DNA of 37,803 bases, from NCBI GenBank assembly GCA_034687125.1, contig JAQGBZ010000509.1, forward strand, positions 1-37,803, in the 5' to 3' direction. The DNA comes from Neelides folsomi. Taxonomy: Eukaryota; Arthropoda; Collembola; Neelipleona; Neelidae. Shown here one piece after another: positions 11,521-22,786 of this stretch; the first letter of the stretch is position 1, and the number at the start of each line of letters is the position of its first letter. The notes under the pieces were generated by a model. That model did no database searches. It worked only from the letters and a program-made list of their open reading frames with translations, and was not told the origin of the DNA. Made by a program: the position numbers and the translations under genes.

Positions 11521-13680
11521 TTAATTAACATTGTTTTTGATGGATGTTTGATCTATCCTTTTATTCCCCTTCATTTTACGATCAAGGGGAATTTTCTTCC
11601 TTCTATATTTTCCCTCGTGAACGCCTCCAATGTGAAGCGCAAGAATATCTTTTGTTTTAAATCGATCTCCACAAATTGAACAAAGAAATGGTCGTTCTTG
11701 GCTGTGTGCTGTCTGCATATGTTTAGTCACATAAATTTTTTTGCCAAATGCCATGTTACACAATGTGCAACTAAAAGGACGTTCATCTGAATGTTTGACC
11801 ATATGTTCTCTTAATCTATAATTTGAGCCGCAGACATAACCACAATCTGGGTATTGACAAGCGAATTTTCTTTCTTCTAAATGATTGGATCTATGCCTTG
11901 TTAAACTCCCATTGATCCTGAACTTCTTTGGGCAATGTGGACAGGAAAATTTTTTCTCTGCATGTGTTTTATTCCAATGCATTCGCCATTTAAATTGGGT
12001 CTCTATGAAAGATTTAAATTGAATAAACATTAACGATTTTTCAAAACAACAGTAATTATTAATTCATCAATCATGATAATCAAAAAAATGGAAAATATCT
12101 CACCAAAAGTCATATCACATTTGATGCATTTAATTTCCTTCGTAATCATATGAAATCTTCTATTGTGTCCCTTCAGAGAACCAGCTGATATTAAAACAGT
12201 TGAACAAATATCACAACTAAATTTTTCATTTTTATCAGTATGAACACGATCAATGTGCTCTCTGAAATTAAAACAATAATTGTCAATTTTTATATAAAAA
12301 GTTTTCATAAATTGTGATTATTTTGATTTTTGATTAAATGGTTAAGGTTAAATAATAATAAAATTTTCTTACTCTAAATGTATAAAGGAAACTCCACAAA
12401 AAGGACAAAGATTTTTGTCGACTTCTTTTAATTTTTTCTTTTCGCTGTGAATTTTCTTCATGTGAGAGATCAGACGTCTCGGTGTGGCAAAAGATGTTCC
12501 ACAAATTTCGCAATTGACTGAATTATTTTTATGTTGCGCCTCAATGTGATTTCTCAAAGATCGACGATCACAATAATTCTTGTTACAATATTTGCATTTA
12601 TGTTCATCTCCCTTAATAACTTTGTTGTGCCTCATATCTATGTGAATTTCAAGATAGACCTCAGAGTCAGTTGAATAGTTGCATTTTGGATGTGTGCAAA
12701 AAAATGATTTAATTCTTTTATAATTCTTTTTGTTTGTTTCTGGTTTTGGCTGGATTGTAAACTTTTTTTTAAATTCTGAAAATTTATGAGTTTGTGATCT
12801 TCGTGGTTTTGTTTTTAAACTTTGTTGAATCTCTTCAGTTGTTAATTCTTCGACTCTTTTTAAAGAAATGGAAGCAATCTTTTGGAAAGAATCATTTTTA
12901 AGGAATTCCAATTGCGGTTTTGAATACTTTGAAACAATATTACTTCTTTTCTTGCTAAAAATAAAAAATATTTAATTATATAATTAACCGTATCATGTAT
13001 GTATTACATATTTAATTATTGTAGTTGGTAATAAAATTGACTTTTAAAATTGAGGCTCACGGTCGTAATTTTGTATAACTTGGAGGAACATAATCATCGG
13101 TAGCATCCGAATCGTCATTGGAATTTGAACTTGCATTTGGAGATTGAGTTTGTTCTTCATTTAAATTATTTACTTGATCGATATCTTCCATAAACCAATC
13201 ATTCTTGAAATCTTCATTAAACTCATCGTCAGATGTTTCCCTTTTCAAATGTGGAATTAAATTTACATTTTCTATCTCGTTTGAACAAGGTTGAGAAAAA
13301 TCGTCGGTAACTTTCTCCTTTGGGGCAATTAATGGATATTCAAATTTGCTCAATTTTTGATGTAATTCAATTAATTTAGATTCATTTGGATTATAAAGAC
13401 ACTGAAGCTTAAATTGTGACTGTTTAAATATATTTTCAATTTCTTTTCGGAAATCATTTATCTGATTCTGAAGAGTTTGAAATTGTGAAATAATAGGAGA
13501 AAATTTTTGTAAAAGTTCAATACAATTAGTACAAATATAAAAATCTTTTAAACATTCTAAAAAAGATGAATCTTTTTCTTGGATATTAAATATTACGGCT
13601 AATGAATTAATAACCTCAAAATCTGAAATAATATTCTCACGTTGAATTTCATTTTCACAACAAATAAAACACACTTCCAT
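11521..13680 (-). CDS. ZAD-C2H2 zinc-finger protein 4 (613 aa)
   Basis: Exons 13061-13680, 12373-12954, 12104-12261, 11521-12002; phases 2, 2, 1. Start MEVCFICCENEIQ; ZAD cysteines at 4, 7, 50 and 53; acidic end DATDDYVPP. Linker motif in exon 2 (LEFLKNDSFQKI, ISLKRVEELTTEEIQ). Fingers as in gene 3: CX4C first finger, the short-spaced CPFCGVSFIHLEEHIDRVH across intron 2, one split by intron 3 (CDMTFG/ETQFKWRMH), and the last exon ending CSICGDRFKTKDILALH with tail HEGKYRRKKIPLDRKMKG. Its last exon is the best match for the truncated copy at 8340-8660. Likely a nuclear DNA-binding regulator. Confidence 0.93.
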
Positions 13681-14057
13681 TACGTATATATTTAAATATA
13701 TTGGCTCGTTTAACTTTAGATTATTTAATATTTATTTGGTAAATTGACATTACGAATTAAAGTTAAATTGTAACGATTAATGAGCGAGATGGATTCGGAT
13801 GAATTCGGATTTTATAAAAATGTAGACATTAAAATGAATTTCGGCCAAGATTAATTTCATTATATAGAATGTAGAATTATTCATTGTCTAAATATACCCC
13901 AATAAAATGGGAACATGAACAAATTATGTAAAGACTACAGGTTTTACAGGTAATACATTATTCAATATGAAAGTAAAAAAATTTATTAATTAAACATTTA
14001 ATATAATCACAAGGATTTTATACAAAAATTACCAAAAACATTCACTCATTTACTTCA
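13681..14057. other. Intergenic between ZAD-C2H2 genes 4 and 5
   Basis: It contains the shared upstream element (13865-13908) and, near 13982-13987, a possible minus-strand AATAAA for gene 5. Nothing else seen. Confidence 0.5.
13865..13908 (-). promoter_or_regulatory. Shared upstream element, copy upstream of ZAD-C2H2 gene 4
   Basis: About 186 bp before the ATG at 13680. On the plus strand: TAGAATGTAGAATTATTCAT, then TGTCTAAATATACCCCAAT. It matches the copies at 7948 and 11251. Confidence 0.45.
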
Positions 14058-16369
14058 TCAACTTTTACTAATTTTTATTATCGGAGCAATTTCCTTTCTT
14101 CGATATCTCTTCTCGTGTTTCCACCCAACGTGCAATTGGAAAATGCCTTTAGTTTTAAAACACTCCCCACAGGTTGAACAGAGAAATGGTTTTTCATTGC
14201 TGTGAACTGCCATCATGTGACTTCTAAGTCTCCCAAGAAGTGTAAATGAAGAAGTACACAATGAACATTGATAAGGTTTTTCCCCCGTGTGACTTCTCAT
14301 ATGATAAACCAATCGACTCCTTGTGCTAAATTTCTTCCCACATCCTTCAACTTCACAAATAAACTTCCGTTCTTCGGGATGATTCGCTTTATGAATGTTC
14401 AATTTGGATTGTGATAGGAATTTCTTTGGGCAGTAAACGCAAGCAAACTTCTTTTCTGCATGAATATTATTCCAATGATTTCGCAATGCTCTGCTATTAA
14501 CTTAAAAAAATTACTAATTAGATTCTTAATGTCTAATTAAACAGAGCTTAATTATTTTTCTGTGTTATGATTATCTATATTATATTATGTGTTTTTCTAG
14601 ATTATTTTTAATGTCTTTAGTTAATTATTCAACTTACCAAATGTCATTGCACATTTTCCGCACTTCATTTCTTGATGTTTGCATTCAATGTGAACGTCTA
14701 AATTTTCTTGGCTCACAAATTTTTTCTTGCAAATGTGACAAGAAAAATTCCCACTGGGTTGCTTTTTATCATGTTTAGTTTTAATGTGGAATCTGAAATT
14801 ACATTAGGAAATAAATTAAGGATCAGAATGAATCATAAATATTATTATAACTTTATTTATTGATAATTTTAAAAAATTTAATTTTTAATTTAATTATTTT
14901 AGTATTAAATAATTTGAAATTTTCTTACTCTAATCGTTTAAAAGAAATGCCACAATAGGGGCAAAGATGTTTTGCAATACTCTTTTCCTTTTCTTTATCA
15001 TCATTAAGCTTCTTTCTGTGTTTTTTCATATGTCTTTCAAAATTAGAAGCCGTTTTATGATAAGTCCCACATTGATTGCAATAATGATTGTGAAATGATC
15101 CTTCTCGGTGTTTGGCTTCAATGTGATTTGTTAAAGTTCGTATATCTGATAATTTATTATTGCAATATTTGCACACCCAGTCTGATCCTTCTCGAATTTT
15201 AATTCCATTATGTTCCATGTCAGAATGGATTTCAAGGGTAATTTCTGAATCAGTTGAATATGTGCACTTGGGAAAAGTGCAAAAAACGTTCTTTAATTTT
15301 TTAGCGGAAAGACTTTTTTTCGAAGGTGAAAACTTTTTTTTAAAGTCTTGAGATTTTTGTTTTGGAGAGATTGAAGATGGCCGAGTACTAATTGTCATTT
15401 GAATTTCCTCCTTGGTCAAATCTTCAACACGTTTTAAAGGAATTGAAGTAACATTTTTGATCGATTCATTTTTAAGAAATTCCAATTGCTCTTTTGTGTA
15501 TTTCCTTCTTGGCTGCATTTTACATCTGGTCCTATAAACACATTATGAATAAAAATAAAAATTAAATATATTAATACTAAATATTAATTATATTAAATAC
15601 AAAAATCAAAGTCAAGATTAAATTATTTTATATAAATACAAAAAATCAATAAATGGCTATTTAAAAAATTAATGAATATTATGTATATTAAGTATGTATT
15701 ATGTATTAAATTAAATATATTTTACTTTGGATATTTTGTTGAGACAGGTGGAACATAATCATCGGTCGCATTTGAATCGTCATCACTGGAATTTTCGAAC
15801 GAATGATCAGAATTTGACATTGATGGAGTTTTTTCATTGACTTCATTAAGATTATCATTTGGATCCTCTTCACATTCCATGGGCCAATTGTTGAAAATTT
15901 CATCTTGGAATTCATTGTCAAATATTTCATTCTTCACATTTGACAATGAGATTGAAGTCTCAGGCGGACAATATTGAGAGAAATTGAAGAATTTATCTTT
16001 ATGAATTATTAATGGGATTTTGCACCTGGTTAATGTTGTATGTAAATTAATAATTCTTGTTTGATTATTATACAAATTAAGATTTTCTACATTGGAAAAA
16101 CTTTGCGAATGAACAAAAAGTGCTTCAATTTCACTTCTAAACCCGTGTATTTGATTTTGCAGTAGTTCTAATTCTTTGATTACTGGTGCTATTTTTTGAA
16201 TAAGATTTACACAATTTGAACATAAATTAAATTCTTTTAAAGACTCCAAGCAAGTTGATTGATCTTCTTGAACGTTAAATATGATTGCAAAGGCATTCAT
16301 AAGATTGAAATCAGAAATTAATTTCTCCTCTACTATTTGACTTTCAAAACAAATAAAACAAACCTCCAT
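14058..16369 (-). CDS. ZAD-C2H2 zinc-finger protein 5 (614 aa)
   Basis: Exons 15726-16369, 14929-15531, 14638-14792, 14058-14500; phases 2, 2, 1. Start MEVCFICFESQIVEE; ZAD cysteines at 4, 7, 50 and 53; acidic, Ser/Asn-rich region ending DATDDYVPPVSTKYPK. Exon 2 opens TRCKMQPRRKYTKEQ, then the linker motif (LEFLKNESIKNV, IPLKRVEDLTKEEIQ). Ten fingers including the CX4C first, a slightly longer HYCNQCGTYHKT finger, the short-spaced CPYCGISFKRLEFHIKTKH across intron 2, and one split by intron 3 (CAMTF/VNSRALRNH). The last exon uses TGEKPYQC linkers and ends with a tail WKHEKRYRRKEIAP that departs from the HEGKY consensus. Likely a nuclear DNA-binding regulator. Confidence 0.93.
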
Positions 16370-16966
16370 TTTAAAGACTTTGGGAATTATGTGATCAACG
16401 CCACAGTGTCAGTTGCCGTTGTAACTGTCAGTATTCCAACCAGGTTCAATTAACTCCAATTCCTAATTCCAATTCCAATCTCTATTATTTATCTTTATAT
16501 AATTTATTATAAATTTTCTGTTCCGTATTTGGAATATGAGTGACCTGCTTTTAACATTATGATCTTGAATGTCTCAAATGGTTCATGGCTCCTCATGGAT
16601 TAGGAATTTCTTACATTTTTGGTTTGCTTCTTAAAATGTCAAAATTGAAATTCTCTGAAGTCTGAGTCTGAAGCCTCATGAAATTATCGTTGGATTGTCA
16701 AAATGCGAATAAATATATACTAAACTACAAAAAGTTCAAAATTAATTAACTCAACAATAACACGAGTATAAATATTTTTTATTAATACGTAACAGAAAGT
16801 AATAAAGTGTGTAGATTAGACTAACTAACCAAAATATAATTGTTTAGCATAATTTGCTAAAATGTAAATTATATAATTCATGTATTATATTTGACAGATT
16901 TTCTTGAAATTATAATATATGATATTATCAGTATGCTAACGCTTTTCTTTTCCCTCATATTATTTT
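16370..16966. other. Intergenic between ZAD-C2H2 genes 5 and 6
   Basis: Unlike the three shorter spacers to the left, I cannot find a clear copy of the shared TAGAATGT...CCCCA element here. A small AATTCC-rich patch lies near 16456-16483. No gene seen. Confidence 0.45.
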
Positions 16967-19492
16967 CTATAACCTTTTTGGAAACTCAACACCAACGAAA
17001 TCACTCCTTTTAATTCTTCGTTTCAAAGGTTCACTTCTTTTCCTGTATTTCCCCTCATGAACCCCAGCAATGTGGAAAGCTAGAAGATTTTTTGTTTTCA
17101 ACCTCAGTCCACAAGTCTGACAAAGATGAGGACGCTCTTCCGTATGGACAAACATGTGTTTCCTCAGAGTGGTTGAAAAGCCAAAGGTAAATGGGCACAA
17201 AGGACATTTAAAAGGTCTTTCTCCCGTGTGGCTCCGCATGTGATCCGTCAACCGATCTTTGGACCGACACTTCAACCCACAGCCTTCATACTCACAAGGA
17301 AATGGGCGCTCTTCTGCATGGTTCTTCCGGTGAGCATTCAAAAGACCTTTTTGTGAAAACATCTTTGGGCAATAAGGACATTTGAAAGTTTTCGGAGCAT
17401 GGAATTTGGCATGATGTATTTTCAACTTGTATTCATTTTCTGTGTAAAATAATTAAAATAATTAAATAATTGAACATTATTCCAAATCAAACTAATATAG
17501 AAATAAAAATATTTTCATGGTTTAATTATTCCAAATATTCATTACCCAAAGTCGTTTCGCAATCAGGGCATTTCACACAATCTCCATTGTGTTTTCGCTT
17601 TTTGTGAGCTTTGAGTTTGAATGGATTAGCAAAAACATCTTTGCACACATCACAGTGAAAAGGTTCTTCATAGTCAGTGTGTCGATATTTCATATGATGT
17701 CTGTAAAATATAAAATGAATTATTTTTACGATTTTGCTTGATGAATATTTGAGTTACATTAATTGCAAAAATTATTTATTAACGCTATTATTTATTAATG
17801 ATTAATAATATTAAAAAATATAATAATTTAATTATTACATTAAACTCGTGAAAGTTTTCCCACAGATTGTACAAAGTTGTTTAGCTTTTTTAGGCTTGGT
17901 CATTTGATGATTTTTTGCTTTGTGGACATCGAGATATTTTTGTAATCTAAACTGTTTAGTGCATTCGTCACACTTAAAGATATTTTCCACGTGTATGGTT
18001 TTAATGTGTAATTCAAGAGTAGAACCGGAAGTGAATCTCTTTGGGCAAAGGCTGCAAGCATATGGGGGATTGATTCCCAAATGGACTGAATTCACATGTC
18101 CGCCGAGGTTGATTTCACTTTTGGTTGAATAATAACATTTGGAATATTTGCACTTAAATGGGAAAGCTCCTTGTTTGCGAACGTATTTTCTCTTCGAAGG
18201 TTTTGATAAAATGGCTAGTTCTTCTGGACTGAGGTCTTCGACTCTTTGAAGTTTAATTGATACGAATTTGTTCAATGACTCCAATTTTAATTTTTCTTTT
18301 TCTTCATTGGTTAGTCTCGGTTTCTTATTTATTTGTTTCTTATTTGTAATTCTGAAATAGCAATAAATATTTAAAATGAATACATATATGTAGAATGTGT
18401 AGATGTGTACTCACTATTAAAAAATTCTCCTAAAAGATTAATTGAATAACATAATATGAATAAATGGATTTAAGTTTAATTAATTAATATTATTACGTTT
18501 GACGCTTTTTGTATGGTCTAGGTTCTGGAATAAATTCATCTTCATCATCTTCCTCTTCTTTCATATTTGTATCCGATGAATCACCCTGATTTGAATTATC
18601 ATCGGAAAAGTATGATGAAGATTTATTTTCTTCTTGATAATCATTTAATCCAGAATTATCAGATGAATTTTGCTCTTCTAAATGCCAAGTACTTGGAACT
18701 TTCAATCTTCGAGATTTTCGGGTAATCTGATTCTGGACATTAATTGGCTCTTCGGAAGTAAAATTACCGTCGTTTTTATCTTCAAGTCCAAGGTAATTTC
18801 TACAGGTGTTGGTGTCATTCACACTGAAACCAGACTCGTAGTCTTGAAATAAATTATCGTCCTCTAAATTTTCGATATGATTTGGAATTTGTTCATGTTC
18901 GACTTTTACAATATTTTCGAATGTTAAATCGGTAACTTGTGGTTGAATAAAATTTATATCAATTCTGGAATCACGATTATGAAGCAAACCTATAATAAAT
19001 AAAAATATAAAACGTTAATAAGAATTAAGAATATAATATTATTTTGATTTTATATTTTATAATATTTAATGTCATTTCAGGAATATTCAATATAAAAAAT
19101 AAAAGTCACACATATTATTATTTCATTTAATCTATTAATTAATGAGTACCTTTTGATAATTTATCTCGTAATTTAACATTTCTCAAATCGAGTTCATCGA
19201 TATTTTCTTTGGCTTTGTACTTTAATTGAGCTTCATTTAAAAGACTTTGAATCTGAATCTGAAATTCATTTATTTGAAGTTTCAATTTCTTAAATTCTAC
19301 AACGACATTGTTAATATTTGTAAAAAGGTCCAAACATCTATTACAAAGTTCACTATCTTTAAATTCCTCATGAGACGAAGATGTATTATCAAGATCAAGT
19401 GCAAAAATAAAGGAAAATGAGGTAATTAAATTATCCAATTTAGAATAGGATTCATTATATGAATCACTAGAACAGATTAAACAGCTCTTCAT
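16967..19492 (-). CDS. ZAD-C2H2 zinc-finger protein 6 (658 aa, five exons)
   Basis: Exons 19150-19492, 18497-18989, 17839-18351, 17546-17700, 16967-17439. It has one intron more than genes 1-5: a phase-1 intron (18990-19149) separating the ZAD from the acidic region; the remaining phases are 2, 2, 1 as in the others. ZAD cysteines at 4, 7, 50 and 53 (MKSCLICSSDS ... ELCNRC). The acidic part includes MKEEEDDEDEFIPEP. The linker motif is shorter (LKLESLNKFVSIKLQRVEDL, SPEELAIL). Ten fingers: CX4C first finger, short-spaced CTICGKTFTSLIHHMKYRH across the third intron, one split by the last intron (CETTL/ENEYKLKIH), four in the last exon, tail HIAGVHEGKYRKRSEPLKRR. It starts 533 bp from the divergent gene at 20026. 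Confidence 0.92.
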
Positions 19493-20025
19493 TGTTAAGA
19501 TTAAATTAATTGAATTAAACTGTTCTTTTAGTAAAAAAAAATTATTACAATTAGATCTGTCGTCACTTTCACTTTGTAGACTTTAGACTTTGACTAAATT
19601 TTAATTGACTTCAGTTATTCTGGTTATTCACCGCAATTATTATTATTCAATTGACAAAATTGGACTGTGAATGAATGCATGTGAAATATGGCACTTTTTG
19701 CAGAATTCAAACTCTATAAGCTGATTTGTCTTTACCGCTATTCTCAACTTTATAGCAATTTTATTATTTATACTATTATTATCGCTTTATCTTAATCGCA
19801 AAATAAAAGTAATTGTTATTGTTCTTAATATAATAATCGCTCACTTTTAAAAGCTTTTAATAAATAAATTGCTTTTTGATATATGATACATAGACATTAT
19901 TATATAAATATCTTAAATGTGTAAGTGAAAAAATTGTTTAAAATTAAATGAAGTTATTTTCTCAATATTTTACTTTTGGGTTAATTATTTAATTATTATT
20001 TAAACTTTTAAATACGGCCACTACA
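19493..20025. promoter_or_regulatory. Shared divergent promoter region
   Basis: This 533-bp gap separates the start codons of two ZAD-C2H2 genes pointing away from each other (19492 minus, 20026 plus). Any promoter elements of both must begin here unless an upstream untranslated exon exists. I see AT-rich sequence and no convincing TATA box on either strand. Confidence 0.4.
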
Positions 20026-22618
20026 ATGGATTCATTTTGCTTCCTTTGTAATGAATTAGCATTGGAAGAGAGAGGAAATAATTTTTCAAAAATTCTAATG
20101 GATTTCCTCAATTTCAATTTCAAAACAAAGATATTATCTAAAACCATGATCAATAACAGTGATTTAATTAGCCATATACTCTTTTGTGGACAATGTCGAG
20201 ATTTGCTTGTCAAGTTTTCCAATGAGTTGGCCAAACTCCAAAGGCTGCAAGATTATTTGAAAGAAATGTCAATTAAAATCAGTGATAAATTGAGAGAAAC
20301 CTACGAGTATTCCAAATTACAAGATGAAACTGTTCTCGAAACTAGTCAACTTAATTCTAATCAACTTCGTAACGATCTTATTGAAAGTAAATACAATTAC
20401 ACTTCTTATTTTGTTTAATTTAACTTAAAAAGTTAATATAATAATAATGAAATATTATTTAGTATGAATTAATGCTATCAAATGAAATATTAAATAAATT
20501 AAAATTTTGATTTATTAAGATTTGAATCTCTTCGATAAGAAAGAAACATCAAGCGAAACTCCTTTAAATCAAGATGATTATTTCAACATTGCTGATTACA
20601 TTTCCATCAACCAGAACAATCATTTAATTATCCTAAAGAACAAACTTACCAATTCGGATGAAACTTTTCTTGTTGAAGACAACGACCAGCTGAGTGCTCT
20701 CCTTAAAGACGGAATTCAAGACAACTTTGAAATCATGAAATTCAAAGAGTCTCAGACAAAAACCATCCAAAAGTTGAAAGATCTCAATGAACCTCCAAAT
20801 AGAATTAATTTACCTTCTTCCATTACTCCTATTTCTCTAGTTCAAATCATTCCCGATTCACAATTAAATCCAAAATTGAACAGTTCTGAAATAAAGAAAT
20901 CCAAAAATGAATCAGAGGAAGATGTGACTGTTAATTCTCCTTATACGCCCAAATGCGAAGACATCACTTTGAGCGAATCGGAATTTGAAACTGATGAAAA
21001 TGAGGGGGAAGAAGACGACCAAACATTTATATTCCAATCAAAAGTAAATGGAATTAAAACTGAATTAAAACTGACTCAAAACGAGACCAATAATAAAACA
21101 AATGAAATCGGAGAAATTAACCGAGTTGATATCAAGAATAAGGAAATTGAAAAAGAATCTGACTCCGAGACTGATTTCGAACCTGATGAGAATTCTCAAG
21201 ATTCGTCTCAATCTTCCGGTGAAGAAGAAACCGGTGATTTGAATAATTTAAGAACTGAAAATGGCAATCATAAAAAACGAAAGAGTCAAAGAAAAAGTGA
21301 TATCCAAAATGATTATAAATTGCCATTAAAATGCCAAGTTCCTGTTTGTAAAGGACTTTTTCCTAATCAAGATTCTTATGTAAATCATTACAAAAAAATT
21401 CATAAAGGTAAATTAACAATTTTTAAATTAATATCAAAATTTCAATTTTATTACTTTTCTTTTATATTTGTAATAAATATAATTTTCCGATGAATTTATA
21501 TATTTTATTTAAAAATGTTGTAATTCTATTTTGAAATTGTTATGTAGGAATGAAAATCATTTACAAATGCCAAGAATGCCCAAAGTCGTTCACATGGATC
21601 AAATCTCTTCGTCTCCACATCAAACAATTTCATTGTGCCGAAACAAATGAAAAGTCATTTGAATGTGAAGTGTGCGGGAAGAAGTTGAAAAGGGAAGTTT
21701 GTGTGAAAACACACATGAAGAGATTCCACTGCAAAGAAACAATTAAAATCGATTGCCCGACTTGCGGAATAAAGTTTTTAAATGAGTACGAATTAAACCA
21801 ACACAAATTGACCCACGAGAATCAAAAGTTCATGTGTGAAAAATGTCCGAAAGTGTTTAGGCAATTTTCGACCCTCAAGTTCCACATGTTGGGCCATGAA
21901 ACGGAATCTCCTACTAAATGTAAAATTTGTCATAAGGTAAAAAAAATCATTATTAATTTTTAATTAATATTCTAATATTTACAATGGTAATTTAATTATT
22001 TTTTTTATTTTTAAGGTATTGAGCAGACCGAGATTTTTAGAAACTCACATGCAAAGACATCTCGGTATACCAAGTTTCTCATGTAAAGAATGCGATTTCA
22101 AAGGTCCAACCCGCCAACATTTAAAAGATCACATGGATTCAATTCATCGTACAAAAAATATAGTTTGTGATAAATGCGGGAAACTTTTCTCGACTGTTCG
22201 GTTTTTAAAGAACCATCAATTAATTCACAACGAGCCAACTTTTAAATGTTCCAAATGCCCTAAGATGTTTAAATTAGAGAAAACGCTCCAACAACACAAC
22301 GCATCCGTGCACGAGAAATTATCAAAGTTCAAATGTCCCATTTGTGACATGAAGTTTACATTAAGGAAATATTTGCTCCGACATGCTTGGAGATATCATG
22401 AACATTTTGCCCAAAGGATCCAGGATTATTCCAATGGGAGAAACATTCGGATTTTGAACTCTGATGAACCCGTGTGGCCCAAAATGGACCCGCCGAAGAG
22501 GACCAGAAAAAGGAAGGAAAACGCCTTTGTGAATCTGGATGGGAATTTATGTGAAGAAGTCATTGAGTCAATTCCTGAACTAAATATTGAATTATCAAAG
22601 ACAAATGAACTGCTCTAA
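20026..22618 (+). CDS. ZAD-C2H2 zinc-finger protein 7 (746 aa, divergent structure)
   Basis: Exons 20026-20386, 20520-21407, 21548-21936, 22016-22618; phases 1, 1, 0, so it differs from the minus-strand array. The ZAD has Cys5, Cys8, Cys54 and Cys57 (MDSFCFLCNE ... LFCGQC) and a following helix. A long acidic, Ser-rich region fills most of exon 2 (residues about 120-400; e.g. SESEFETDENEGEEDD and SDSETDFEPDENS), with a basic patch KKRKSQRKS before the fingers. Ten C2H2 fingers follow, the first (CQVPVCKGLFPNQ) in exon 2, one split by the last intron (CKICHK/VLSRPRFLETH). The C-terminus is basic (PPKRTRKRKE) then acidic. It lacks the linker motif, the short-spaced finger and the HEGKY tail of genes 1-6. 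Likely a nuclear DNA-binding regulator. Confidence 0.92.
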
Positions 22619-22724
22619 GCTCTAAAATCGATTTTCCAAATGTTTCCAAATTGTCATGAAAGTCATTGACATTATAAAATGTTTTTTTAATTGACAATTT
22701 AGAAATTATTCTAAGTCTTTATTT

Positions 22725-22732
22725 TATAAAAG
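22725..22732 (+). promoter_or_regulatory. TATA box for the membrane protein gene
   Basis: TATAAAAG lies 62 bp before the ATG at 22787, with initiator-like GTCAACT about 30 bp downstream (near 22758-22764). It sits only 107 bp past the stop of the preceding gene, within its probable 3' untranslated region. Confidence 0.6.
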
Positions 22733-22786
22733 GAGTCACTCATTTGAATTTGTTTTCGTCAACTTGTAAAAGATTTCACGAACTAA

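Noticed and set aside
701..16369. Non-ATG first codons (GTG, TTG) that seem to start exon 2 frames as separate genes
   Set aside because: Each such frame has an upstream acceptor and joins the ZAD exon in the conserved phase, so these are internal exons and not genes.
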